Source: Acidobacteriota bacterium (lineage in GTDB: Bacteria > Acidobacteriota > Terriglobia > Terriglobales > Acidobacteriaceae). From it: a stretch of DNA of 12,410 nt. The stretch covers positions 1 to 12,410 of the forward strand of contig JAJXXG010000735.1 in assembly GCA_021781255.1 (NCBI GenBank), in the 5' to 3' direction. The position numbers and the translations under genes were made by a program. Shown here one piece after another: positions 6,020 to 12,410 of this stretch; positions within the stretch are counted from its first letter, which is position 1, and each line of letters begins with the position of its first letter. The notes under the pieces were generated by a model. It had not been told where the DNA came from. It did not search any database and saw nothing but the letters and a program-made list of their open reading frames with translations.

Positions 6020-7237
6020 ATGAAACGCACTTTTTCAGTTTGGCTGGGTATGGCCGCCGCGGCAGGTCTGCTGGCATTGGCTATTGCGCCCGCAATTGCG
6101 CAGCAACCAACCACTTCCACCGCAAGCATGGGAACGATTCACGGCCGCGTCCTCAATCCCACCGGTCAACCCCAGGGAGCCGGCACGGTGAGCCTGTCCA
6201 CCGATGGCGGCACGACTTTCAAATACAACTTCCCTGTGGATGAAACCGGAGCCTACAGCGGTAGCGCAGCTCCCGGAACCTACATGTTGATCTATCGCGC
6301 GCCCGATACCCCGGCTGGCCAGATGGTCGACTCCATCCGCGGCATCAAAATCATCGCCGGAGCGGATTTGGCGCAGGACGACGATATGACGCGCCAGGAA
6401 TATATCAATAAGATGACTCCGGAGCAGAAGAAGCAGCTTGAGGAACTGAAGAAGACCAATGCCGAGGCCATCAAGGCCAATTCGGTGATCAACCAGTTGA
6501 ACGCTGACCTGAAAACCGTCAACCAGGACAAGAAGGATATCGATGGCGCACTGGCGGCCGCAACTCAGGCATTGGGTCCGACGGCTTCAAAGACCGACAT
6601 TCTTACAAAAGAAGCAGAGATTAAAACCGCCAAATACACCGATATCGATAGCTTGATGACCAAGGATACGGGCGTCAAGCCGGACGAGGCTCTTCTCTGG
6701 GTTAACCTTGGCTTCGGCCAGGCTGGACTGCAGAAGTATGATGATGCCATCGCGTCCTATAAGAAGGCAGTGGATTTGGAGACGGCTGCAAAGAAGCCGC
6801 GCCCGCAGGTTATCGGCGTCGCCAATGCGGGACTGGGTGAAGTGTACGCGCGCTCCGGGAAGGTTCCTGAGGCGAACGCGGCATACGACGCCGCCGCCAA
6901 GGCCGATCCTGCCAATGCGGCCCTGAACCTGAGGAATGAAGCGATCATCTTCTTCCAGCAAGGCAACAGCACCGCGCAAGTGGCTGCGGCCGACGAGGCC
7001 ATCAAGGTCGATCCCAGCCAGCCTGTCCTTTACTACATCAAGGGCCAGGGATTGGTCCAGAACGCTACCGTCGATCCCACGACGCATCGCATTGTGCTGT
7101 CTCCTGATTGCACGGCAGCCTACCAGAAGTACCTGGAGCTGGCTCCGAACGGCCAATTCGCCAACGAAGTAGCGGGCATCTTGCAGCAGGCGGGAGAAAA
7201 GGTAAACTCCTCTTACAAGGCGCCCAAGTCGCGTTAG
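6020..7237 (+). CDS. Secreted TPR protein with carboxypeptidase-regulatory-like N-terminal domain
   Basis: Protein of 405 residues with a clear signal peptide (KR, then a hydrophobic core, then APAIA-QQ near residue 27), so probably periplasmic. Residues about 38-115 (GTIHGRVLNPTGQPQGAGTV) look like the beta-sandwich of carboxypeptidase-regulatory-like domains, frequent in Acidobacteriota envelope proteins. Residues 125-210 are Lys/Glu-rich and helical, possibly coiled coil (TPEQKKQLEELKKTNAEA). TPR units follow at about 222-350, including ALLWVNLGFGQAGLQKYDDA with YKKAVDL, and GLGEVYARSGKVPEANAAY. The role is likely protein-protein scaffolding, but partners are unknown. The start is firm: AAGGAG 5 nt before the ATG. 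It is a single-gene unit with a strong terminator, which together with the strong ribosome site suggests good expression. Confidence 0.93.
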   Translation: MKRTFSVWLGMAAAAGLLALAIAPAIAQQPTTSTASMGTIHGRVLNPTGQPQGAGTVSLSTDGGTTFKYNFPVDETGAYSGSAAPGTYMLIYRAPDTPAGQMVDSIRGIKIIAGADLAQDDDMTRQEYINKMTPEQKKQLEELKKTNAEAIKANSVINQLNADLKTVNQDKKDIDGALAAATQALGPTASKTDILTKEAEIKTAKYTDIDSLMTKDTGVKPDEALLWVNLGFGQAGLQKYDDAIASYKKAVDLETAAKKPRPQVIGVANAGLGEVYARSGKVPEANAAYDAAAKADPANAALNLRNEAIIFFQQGNSTAQVAAADEAIKVDPSQPVLYYIKGQGLVQNATVDPTTHRIVLSPDCTAAYQKYLELAPNGQFANEVAGILQQAGEKVNSSYKAPKSR

Positions 7238-7263
7238 ATTGGCCGCCGGTTTGGATGATGGAA

Positions 7264-7312
7264 GAGCGTCCGTCGAGCCTGCTCGTCGCAGCAGGACGGA
7301 CGCTTTTCTTTT
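7264..7312 (+). terminator. Intrinsic terminator of the TPR gene
   Basis: Perfect 10-bp outer stem AGCGTCCGTC (7265-7274) with GACGGACGCT (7295-7304), with a further CTGCT/AGCAG inner stem, followed by TTTTCTTTT (7304-7312). It begins about 27 nt after the stop codon at 7237 and isolates this gene from moeA downstream. Confidence 0.93.
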
Positions 7313-7388
7313 CTGAAATGTGTGATTTTTACCGCGGCGGGCAGCGTTGAAGTTCTGAGGCGCCCTAATCGTGTCTGCCCCAACCCTC

Positions 7389-7394
7389 TACAAT
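7389..7394 (+). promoter_or_regulatory. Candidate -10 box for moeA-moaC
   Basis: TACAAT (5 of 6 to consensus, identical to the tRNA-Thr -10) lies between the TPR terminator and moeA. It predicts a start near 7401 and a leader of about 13 nt that just includes the AGGAG ribosome site at 7402-7406. No good -35 hexamer is present, so this is tentative. Confidence 0.4.
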
Positions 7395-7413
7395 TCATTG
7401 CAGGAGTTCTGCT

Positions 7414-8685
7414 TTGCCCAGCTCCGATTTACTGAGTTTTGACGAGGCGTCTGCGCTGGTGGCTGCATTTGCCGCGCGGCGGGCGCGGTTCCGGCCCCCT
7501 GTGGAGCACGTCCAGCTTGCGCGGGCAGCCGGGCGGGTGTTGGCGCAACCTCTCCGTGCCGATAGTGACCAACCACCCTTTGCGCGCTCCACCCGGGACG
7601 GCTTTGCCTGCCGGGCTGCGGAGGCCTCTCGGCACCGGCCGCTCGCCGTGGCCGGCTCGACCCGCGCCGGGCAGGCTCCATTTGGGTCCCTCCCGCGCGG
7701 AGCGGCATGGGAGATCATGACTGGCGCTCCTGTTCCGGCCGGTGCCGATGCCGTGATGATGATCGAGCATGTCGAGACGGGCGGCGGTCCATCAGCGCAA
7801 ACTGTTCGGCAGTTGCCGCCGCACACCGTAAGAAAGGGAGAAAACATCGTGCCCCGCGGCGCGCAGGCGCGCAAAGGCGATGAACTGCTGCACGCAGGAG
7901 CCGTGATAGGCGCGGCGCAGGTAGCCCTCGCGGCAGCCTGCGGCTGCGAGCAGCTCCCGGTCTTCGTTCGTCCGCGTGTGGCCATACTCGCCACCGGCGA
8001 CGAACTTGTTCCCATCCGGTCCAAGCCAGGCCCCGCACAGATCCGCAACTCGAACGCTCCCATGCTGGCCTCGATGGTGGCCGCAGCCGGAGGCGCCCCA
8101 TGGGTGTTGCCCGTAGCTCAAGACACAGCCAAGGCCCTTGACGCAGCGATTGTAAAGGCTGCCGAGGCCGATCTGCTCCTCATCACGGGCGGCGTTTCCG
8201 CGGGCAAATTCGATCTGGTTGAACCGGCTCTCGCCCGCGCCGGCGCTCGCTTCCACTTCACCGGAGTGCGCATCCAGCCCGGCAAGCCAACCGTTTTCGG
8301 AGAGCGGCGCCGCCGTCCCACTGACCCCGCCCAGGGCCAAAACGGCCCGAAATGCTTCTTCGGGCTTCCCGGCAACCCCGTCTCTTCTGCCGTTACCTTC
8401 CTGCTCTTCGCCGCGCCGGTGCTGGGCGCGCTGGCAGGCCGTCTGGACCGCGGACCACGCTTCGCCCTGGCGCGCCTGGCCAGGGATGTGCAGGCGAAGC
8501 CCGGCCTTACCCGATTTCTGCCCGCAGCGTGCGATTTTGCCGGCCCGGAGCCTCAGGTTGCGCTGGTGCCCTGGCAGGGCAGCGGCGATCAGGCCGCCAT
8601 GGCCCGGGCTAACTGTTTCCTGGTCGTGCCCGAAGAGGCAGGTCGCCTCCGCGCCGGAGCCATCGTCCGCATTCTGCTTTCCTGA
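7414..8685 (+). CDS. moeA: MoeA, molybdopterin molybdotransferase
   Basis: Inserts molybdate into adenylylated molybdopterin in the last steps of molybdenum-cofactor synthesis; cytoplasmic. 423 residues, near the family's usual length. In order: N-terminal MoeA domain with PPFARSTRDGFACRA (55-68; the usual S/A-M-D-G-Y-A-V form is S-T-R-D-G-F-A-C here) and MTGAPVPAGADAV (102-114); the MoCF-binding domain from about 185 with VAILATGDELV (189-199), RNSNAPML, GGVSAGKFD (259-267) and GLPGNPVSS (317-325); and a C-terminal beta domain. Between QPGKPTVFGE and FFGLPGNP there are about 15 extra Arg/Pro-rich residues (298-313). The start is TTG at 7414, supported by AGGAG 7 nt upstream. moaC follows 8 bp after the stop, so the two form an operon. 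Confidence 0.95.
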   Translation: MPSSDLLSFDEASALVAAFAARRARFRPPVEHVQLARAAGRVLAQPLRADSDQPPFARSTRDGFACRAAEASRHRPLAVAGSTRAGQAPFGSLPRGAAWEIMTGAPVPAGADAVMMIEHVETGGGPSAQTVRQLPPHTVRKGENIVPRGAQARKGDELLHAGAVIGAAQVALAAACGCEQLPVFVRPRVAILATGDELVPIRSKPGPAQIRNSNAPMLASMVAAAGGAPWVLPVAQDTAKALDAAIVKAAEADLLLITGGVSAGKFDLVEPALARAGARFHFTGVRIQPGKPTVFGERRRRPTDPAQGQNGPKCFFGLPGNPVSSAVTFLLFAAPVLGALAGRLDRGPRFALARLARDVQAKPGLTRFLPAACDFAGPEPQVALVPWQGSGDQAAMARANCFLVVPEEAGRLRAGAIVRILLS

Positions 8686-8693
8686 GGAGTTCT

Positions 8694-9173
8694 ATGCCTG
8701 AAGCCTCGAAGCTCTCGCACTTTGATTCATCCGGCCAGGCCGTTATGGTCGACGTCGGCGGCAAGCAACCTACGCGGCGCACGGCAACCGCCTCGGCCTT
8801 CGTCGAGCTTTCTGCTGCCGTGCTCGCGGCTCTGCCCGCCAACCCCAAGGGCAATCCGCTTGAGGTCGCTCGCTTCGCCGGCATCCAGGCCGCCAAGCGC
8901 ACCGCCGATCTCATCCCCATGTGCCACCCCCTTGCCCTCACGCACGTTGACGTACAGGCGCAAGTTGTCGCAGGCGGCGTGCGCATCACCTCCACTGTAG
9001 CCACCACAGGCCCCACCGGCGTCGAGATGGAGGCTCTGACCGCTGCCGCTGTCGCCGCGCTCACCGTCTACGACATGACCAAAGCCCTCGACAAGGCAAT
9101 CGTCATCCGCGAAATTCGGCTCGAAGCCAAATCCGGCGGCAAAAGCGGAGATTTCGCAAGAGATGTGAAGTAG
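8694..9173 (+). CDS. moaC: MoaC, cyclic pyranopterin monophosphate synthase
   Basis: Converts the cyclic GTP intermediate made by MoaA into cyclic pyranopterin monophosphate, the early stage of molybdopterin synthesis. 159 residues, full length. Signatures: LSHFDSSGQAVMVDVGGK (7-24), AGIQAAKRTADLIPMCHPL (62-80, with the conserved CHPL), GVEMEALTA (109-117), YDMTKALDK (126-134, with conserved D127 and K130) and KSGGKSGDF (146-154) near the end. The ATG at 8694 has GAGGAG a few nt upstream and lies 8 bp after the moeA stop. No MoaA, MoaB, MoaD or MoaE gene is in the window. Confidence 0.97.
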   Translation: MPEASKLSHFDSSGQAVMVDVGGKQPTRRTATASAFVELSAAVLAALPANPKGNPLEVARFAGIQAAKRTADLIPMCHPLALTHVDVQAQVVAGGVRITSTVATTGPTGVEMEALTAAAVAALTVYDMTKALDKAIVIREIRLEAKSGGKSGDFARDVK

Positions 9174-9196
9174 GATGCGCGTCTGGCAGGCCAGCA

Positions 9197-9226
9197 TTGC
9201 CCCGCGCGCTCAATTCACCTTAGACT
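9197..9226 (+). promoter_or_regulatory. Weak candidate promoter for tRNA-Leu
   Basis: TTGCCC (9197-9202), 18-bp spacer, TAGACT (9221-9226): four of six matches in each box. It would start near 9233, leaving a precursor leader of about 33 nt before the tRNA. Readthrough from moaC, which has no visible terminator, is an alternative source of the transcript. Confidence 0.3.
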
Positions 9227-9266
9227 TGAGATGGCCGCTGCGGTCGATCCGCGCCGCCACGCCTGT

Positions 9267-9352
9267 GCGGAAGTGGTGAAATGGCAAACACACCAGCCTT
9301 AGGAGCTGGCGCCTGAAAAGGCTTGCGGGTTCAAGTCCCGCCTTCCGCACCA
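9267..9352 (+). tRNA. tRNA-Leu (anticodon TAG)
   Basis: Class II cloverleaf with a long variable arm: acceptor GCGGAAG/CTTCCGC, anticodon stem CCAGC/GCTGG with loop CTTAGGA (anticodon TAG, codon CUA and wobble partners), variable arm around GCCTGAAAAGGC, T-stem GCGGG/CCCGC with loop TTCAAGT. The discriminator is A9349 and CCA is encoded (9350-9352). It sits between moaC and the end of the convergent permease gene, 20 bp away. No integrase lies beside it. Confidence 0.97.
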
Positions 9353-9372
9353 AATCTTCCCCTCCATTCGCT

Positions 9373-10254
9373 TCAATAGGCACGTTCGACAGCATTGGCC
9401 GGCACGCTATTGCCGCTTACAACCGCCGTTCCGGCTTTCTGAGTACTCGGGTTGGCCCAAACCTTGTAGCTGTTGAAGAGAAACTGTCCACCGAGAACCA
9501 GCAGCCACACCCACATCACAAAGCGCAGCGGCCGGCGTGGGACGCGCGTGCTGAGCAAGGTGCCGCTGACGGCCCCAAAAACGCCGCCTGCAACGAGCTG
9601 CAGCAGCAGTACCGGGTTGGTGGCGTGCGAGAACCAATGCGCGCCGCTGCCGATGAGAGAAACCAGGAAGCCGAAGGCAATGTCGGTGCCGACCACCTGG
9701 GCCGGCTCCAGCGGAGTCAGGCTGAGCAGCGCGGCGCTGCCCAGCGCGCCCGCTCCCGCGGAAGAGAAACCCACCTCAACGCCGACTGGAAACATGAGCC
9801 ACGAAAGCAGCGGGCTGCGGTCTTCCACCCCACCGACGAGGATCTGTCCTTGGGGGTCCCGGCCTTCGCGGTTGCCGGCGTTTTCCCGCATGGTACTGAA
9901 GGAATTGAGGATCTGGTAGCCTGCTGTGCTCACCAGGATCGCGCCCAGAATCGCATTCAGCAGGTTTGCCGATCCAACGCTGACCAGGTGCCTCAAGAAG
10001 AGCGACCCCAACAAAACCCCCGGCGCTCCGCCCAGCAACATGTACCCCAGCGTGCGCCAGGCCACGTTGCGGCGCGCAATCTGCGCGGGCACAAGAATCA
10101 ATTTCACCGCGGTGGCAAACATCAGCCCGATGCCGACCGCAATCGGCGCGGGAACACCGAGAAACAGCACCAGAACGGGTACAGTGATGGTGCCAGCGCC
10201 CACGCCGGTGAGCGCGATAAACAGGGCAATAAAAAATCCGATGACGTATGGCAT
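9373..10254 (-). CDS. TauE/SafE family anion permease (possible sulfite or sulfate transporter)
   Basis: Polytopic inner-membrane permease of 293 residues. It shows the family's two-fold repeat: TGVGAGTITVPVLVLFLGVP in the first half (16-35) and VGFSSAGAGALGSAALLSLT in the second (161-180), each followed by an A/G-rich helix; about eight hydrophobic segments are visible. I chose the ATG at 10254 because MPYVIGFFIALFIA begins the first helix and AAGGA lies 7 nt upstream; the frame runs open to 10329, but that part falls in a repeat tract. The gene is downstream of cysN-cysH on the same strand, so sulfite, sulfate or another sulfur anion is a reasonable guess for the substrate, though family members also move other acids. 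Residues about 129-146, in the loop between the halves, are encoded by hairpin repeat copy C. Confidence 0.9.
   Translation of the reverse strand: MPYVIGFFIALFIALTGVGAGTITVPVLVLFLGVPAPIAVGIGLMFATAVKLILVPAQIARRNVAWRTLGYMLLGGAPGVLLGSLFLRHLVSVGSANLLNAILGAILVSTAGYQILNSFSTMRENAGNREGRDPQGQILVGGVEDRSPLLSWLMFPVGVEVGFSSAGAGALGSAALLSLTPLEPAQVVGTDIAFGFLVSLIGSGAHWFSHATNPVLLLQLVAGGVFGAVSGTLLSTRVPRRPLRFVMWVWLLVLGGQFLFNSYKVWANPSTQKAGTAVVSGNSVPANAVERAY
9819..9867 (-). repeat. Dispersed hairpin repeat, copy C (inside the permease gene)
   Basis: Arms CCCCACCGAC (9828-9837) and GTCCTTGGGG (9846-9855) pair at 8 of 10 positions around an 8-nt loop, the same 10-8-10 layout as copies A and B. It matches copy B at 37 of 49 positions. 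It encodes the hydrophilic loop GRDPQGQILVGGVEDR between the two halves of the permease, where extra residues would be tolerated. Confidence 0.8.
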
Positions 10255-10278
10255 CCGTTGGTCCTTTACATCAAATCC

Positions 10279-10355
10279 GCAACTCGCAATTCGCAGCTGC
10301 CAACTCCGAAGACTGCTATAGAAAACCACGAACTATGAACTGCGAACTAGCTAAC
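10279..10355. repeat. Degenerate 7-bp-period tandem tract behind cysH
   Basis: Eleven successive 7-mers keep one phase: GCAACTC, GCAATTC, GCAGCTG, CCAACTC, four weaker units, then ACGAACT-like units ATGAACT and GCGAACT; the approximate consensus is GCGAACT. The tract fills most of the cysH-permease spacer and reaches over the cysH stop codon at 10349-10347. Origin and function are unknown. Confidence 0.55.
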
Positions 10356-11051
10356 CTGCTGACTCGCCGCCTCGATATGTATCCCGCACTCCACCTTGCG
10401 GCCCGCCCAGCGGCCAGAGCGAGGATCGTTGGGGTCGAGCGGCTGCGTCGTGCACGGTTCGCAGCCGATGGAGGTGTAGCCGCGCGTATACAGCGGCAGC
10501 AGAGGAATCGAAAGCTCCTCGCAGGCGTACCAAACGTCGCGCATGGTCCACTCGGCCAGCGGCGCCAGCTTCAGCACCTGCTTGCCGCCGGGCAGTGTGA
10601 ACATCGCTTGCTCCTCAAGCGCCGCGCGGCTCCTGGCCTGTTCGCGCCGCAGTCCCGTGAGCCACACGCGATACTCCGCCACAGCCTTGAACAGCGGTTC
10701 CACCTTGCGCAGCCCGCAGCACCGGTCGGGCGCGGATTGGTAAAGCAAGCCGTGCTCCGCTTCCTGCTCAGCCACGGTCTTTTCCGGCAGTAGATTGATC
10801 AAATTCAGCACCCACTCCTGCGCGATACGGTCGCGATACGCGTAGGTCTCGGCAAAGTGATAGCCCGTGTCGAGAAAGAGAATCGGAATCGCGGGATCGA
10901 GCGCGATTGCGAGCCTGGTCAGCAGCACGTCTTCGGCCTGAAAGCTGCACGTAAGGCACACATCGCCTCGGCCCGTCACCTCGCGCTCGAGCGTAGCCCG
11001 CACCGCGTTCAACTTCGCATTCACTTGCCTTTGGATCTCCGCAACGCTCAT
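10347..11051 (-). CDS. cysH: CysH, APS-type assimilatory sulfate reductase with 4Fe-4S motif
   Basis: Reduces activated sulfate to sulfite for cysteine synthesis with thioredoxin-type donors. 234 residues from the ATG at 11051; a GTG one codon upstream (11054) gives the sequence V/M-M. Numbering from that GTG: CSFQAEDVLL (36-45) and FLDTGYHFAET (60-70) form the PAPS-reductase-family nucleotide fold. CC at 112-113 plus C198-EPC-201 make the CC...CxxC set that binds a 4Fe-4S cluster in reductases using APS; enzymes specific for PAPS lack it. KVECGIH (220-226) carries the C-terminal catalytic Cys223. The start overlaps the cysN stop (TGATG), implying translational coupling. The APS preference is inferred from these cysteines and is supported by the broken kinase-like domain of the upstream cysN. 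Confidence 0.95.
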   Translation of the reverse strand: MSVAEIQRQVNAKLNAVRATLEREVTGRGDVCLTCSFQAEDVLLTRLAIALDPAIPILFLDTGYHFAETYAYRDRIAQEWVLNLINLLPEKTVAEQEAEHGLLYQSAPDRCCGLRKVEPLFKAVAEYRVWLTGLRREQARSRAALEEQAMFTLPGGKQVLKLAPLAEWTMRDVWYACEELSIPLLPLYTRGYTSIGCEPCTTQPLDPNDPRSGRWAGRKVECGIHIEAASQQVS

Positions 11052-11440
11052 CACAAATCCGCCATTTCTGTAGAGATAAAAATGCCCGCGCTCCGCAAGA
11101 ACTCGTGCACCGCTGCCACCGCGTGCATGGTGTCGTCCGCGTCGAGCGTGATTTCGCGGCCTTCTGCTTGAGCCGTCAGCGCGCCGTCCTCATTGACCCG
11201 TACCACCAGCGCCAGCAGGCCATTCTGGGCTGCGAGGTCAGTCACCAGGTCGAGCAGTACAGGATGCAATACAAATGTGTCCTCGGCGGCCCCGATGCGG
11301 CTGACATCGATGCGACTGGTTACTGCACCCACGGCAAACAGCGAGCGCTCAATCGCGTCGATCAAACTGATTGGTCCGGTAAGCCGCAGCACACCGCCGC
11401 GATGGCCCCAGCGCGCCTCGCGTTCGCCGGCGGTCACGCG
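11051..11440 (-). other. Degenerate APS-kinase (CysC)-like domain at the C-terminus of CysN
   Basis: The segment begins VTAGEREARWGHRGGVLRLT, very like the linker and first strand of CysC in CysNC fusions (VT.EER..R.GH.......LTG). Where CysC has the ATP-binding loop GxSGAGKST, this protein has GPISLIDAIERSLF, so the P-loop is gone and only a helix like the LERRLF helix remains. Later LLDLVTDLAAQNGLLALVV and the C-terminal ITLDADDTMHAVAAVHEFLRSAG fit later CysC elements, but the domain is about 130-145 residues instead of the usual 180-200. Kinase activity is not expected. The homology is my inference by eye and needs a profile comparison. Confidence 0.6.
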
Positions 11441-12410
11441 GCCCCACGCCGCGGCCTCGCCCTCCTCGCCGCCGGCCATGTGGTCGAATGCAGCGGTCAC
11501 CATGCCGGCAGCCACCGTGCGGTTGGTTTCGGCGTCAATCAGAATCAACGCGCCGGTATTGCGATTTTCGCTATAAAGATCCACGGCGATGGGCCGCAGC
11601 AAATGCAGCGAAACCGCGCCAATGTCGTTCATGCGCAGCGCAAGTGCGGACTCCCGTGTCAGCGTGCTCAGGTCCACGCGGTAATCGATCGAGGAAAGAA
11701 AGGCGGGCACAGTGTGGCTGGTGTGCTTGAGTAGATAGCGGCGATTCAAATCAAGCGGCCGCTGATCCATCCACACCAGCGAAGCCTTTAGGCCGCGGGC
11801 AACCGTTGCCTGCGCCTCGGCTGCGACAATCAGATCGCCGCGGCTGATATCGACTTCGCGATCGAGCACCAGCGTGACCGAAAGCGGCGCGATAGCCTCG
11901 TCCAGATCGCCGTCGAACGTCACAATGCGTTCAACTTTCGCGCTGCGCCCTGAAGGAAGCACGGCAATCTCCTCGCCCGCGCGAACCGTTCCCGAAGCGA
12001 TCTGCCCGGCAAAACCGCGAAACGTATGATTGGGGCGCACCACGCGCTGCACTGGGAAGCGAAAAGCTGCGTTGCGCGTCTGCTGTGCCGAGGGCAGCGC
12101 CTCCAGCAGTTCCAGCAGCGACGGCCCCGCGTACCACGGCATCGCACCCCCCGACGCGTGCCCAGCCCTATGCACCACGTTGTCGCCCTTCAGCGCGCTG
12201 ACGGGAACAAAGATCGCCTCCACCGGGTTGCCGGTGTCGGCGGAGATTTGCTCGAGAATGGCTCGGAAATCCGCTTCTATCTCACGGAAGGTTCCCTCGT
12301 CGTAGCTGATCAAATCCATCTTGTTCACGGCCACCAGCACGTTGCGCACGCGCAGCAGCGATGCGATATACGCATGGCGGCGTGACTGGATTTGCACGCC
12401 CTTGCTCGCG
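11051..12410 (-). CDS. cysN: CysN, sulfate adenylyltransferase GTPase subunit, with degenerate CysC-like tail; N-terminus beyond window
   Basis: Large subunit of the GTP-driven ATP sulfurylase that, with CysD, makes APS from sulfate and ATP. The visible part begins at ASKGVQIQSRRHAYIASLL, which is equivalent to the region after the G3 DTPGH motif; the P-loop and G3 lie past the right edge. NKMDLISYDE is the G4 motif and VPVSALKGDNV the G5 region. EF-Tu-like beta-barrel domains follow (FRFPVQRVVRPNHTFRGFAG and MDQRPLDLNRRYLLKHTSH). After VDLYSENRNTGALILID, which normally ends CysN, about 145 extra residues remain (11051 to about 11485); they look like a remnant APS kinase. The stop overlaps the cysH start. 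cysD is expected just right of the window. Confidence 0.93.
   Translation of the reverse strand, partial: ASKGVQIQSRRHAYIASLLRVRNVLVAVNKMDLISYDEGTFREIEADFRAILEQISADTGNPVEAIFVPVSALKGDNVVHRAGHASGGAMPWYAGPSLLELLEALPSAQQTRNAAFRFPVQRVVRPNHTFRGFAGQIASGTVRAGEEIAVLPSGRSAKVERIVTFDGDLDEAIAPLSVTLVLDREVDISRGDLIVAAEAQATVARGLKASLVWMDQRPLDLNRRYLLKHTSHTVPAFLSSIDYRVDLSTLTRESALALRMNDIGAVSLHLLRPIAVDLYSENRNTGALILIDAETNRTVAAGMVTAAFDHMAGGEEGEAAAWGRVTAGEREARWGHRGGVLRLTGPISLIDAIERSLFAVGAVTSRIDVSRIGAAEDTFVLHPVLLDLVTDLAAQNGLLALVVRVNEDGALTAQAEGREITLDADDTMHAVAAVHEFLRSAGIFISTEMADL

Noticed and set aside
5685..6077. Minus-strand frame of 130 codons spanning the divergent intergenic region
   Set aside because: It overlaps both flanking gene starts and the TPR ribosome site, contains the palindrome and has no recognisable domain.
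9210..9395. Minus-strand frame of 61 codons over tRNA-Leu, containing RKAGLEPASLFRRQLLRL
   Set aside because: This is the antisense translation of a tRNA gene, a known source of false small proteins; no ribosome site or coding character.
10255..10329. Upstream extension of the permease by 25 residues
   Set aside because: It translates the heptad tract and lacks a ribosome site; the ATG at 10254 has AAGGA and begins the first membrane helix.
1..12410. CRISPR array, toxin-antitoxin pair, anti-phage system, riboswitch or insertion sequence
   Set aside because: None was recognised by reading both strands; no regularly spaced direct repeats, no transposase other than the integrase, and no known riboswitch core upstream of moeA or the visible cys genes.

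Overview
The window looks like chromosomal DNA of a high-GC Gram-negative-type bacterium, most likely an Acidobacteriota of the Terriglobia group. That placement is inference from gene content and style: a DUF6599-like membrane-anchored protein, a secreted carboxypeptidase-regulatory-like/TPR protein, TrmFO, GTG and TTG starts, and several families of short dispersed palindromes. No database search was possible.

Layout from left to right. Positions 1-892 (minus) hold the N-terminal 297 residues of a tyrosine recombinase running off the left edge. About 175 bp away lies a tRNA-Thr(CGT) on the same strand (1068-1143) with its own promoter. This is the classic edge of an integrated element that should extend leftward out of the window. 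Positions 1330-2121 (plus) encode a DUF2007-like/zinc-ribbon protein. After a 303-bp AT-richer gap comes a minus-strand unit read right to left: GNAT acetyltransferase (5161-5697), trmFO (3737-5164, overlapping the GNAT stop by 4 nt) and a DUF6599-like anchored exported protein (2425-3726). A divergent intergenic region (5698-6019) separates it from a secreted TPR protein (6020-7237, plus) that ends in a strong intrinsic terminator. The moeA-moaC molybdenum-cofactor pair follows (7414-9173, plus), then tRNA-Leu(TAG) (9267-9352, plus). The right end is a minus-strand assimilatory sulfate-reduction cluster: cysN (from beyond the right edge to 11051), cysH (10347-11051) and a TauE/SafE family permease (9373-10254).

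How the genes work together. CysN, with an expected CysD outside the window, would make APS. CysH has the CC...CxxC iron-sulfur signature of APS-type reductases and would reduce APS directly to sulfite; the permease may move sulfite, sulfate or a related anion. Fittingly, the C-terminus of CysN looks like an APS-kinase (CysC) domain that has lost its P-loop. MoeA and MoaC act at the last and first stages of molybdopterin synthesis. TrmFO makes the T-loop m5U54 of tRNA.

There is no clear new defence or metabolic system here. The unusual material is (a) the degenerate CysC tail, (b) three copies of one 10-8-10 hairpin repeat, two of them inside genes in different reading frames, (c) a different palindrome inserted in frame in trmFO, (d) 12-mer/10-mer repeats around the integrase start, and (e) a 7-bp-period degenerate tandem tract behind cysH.
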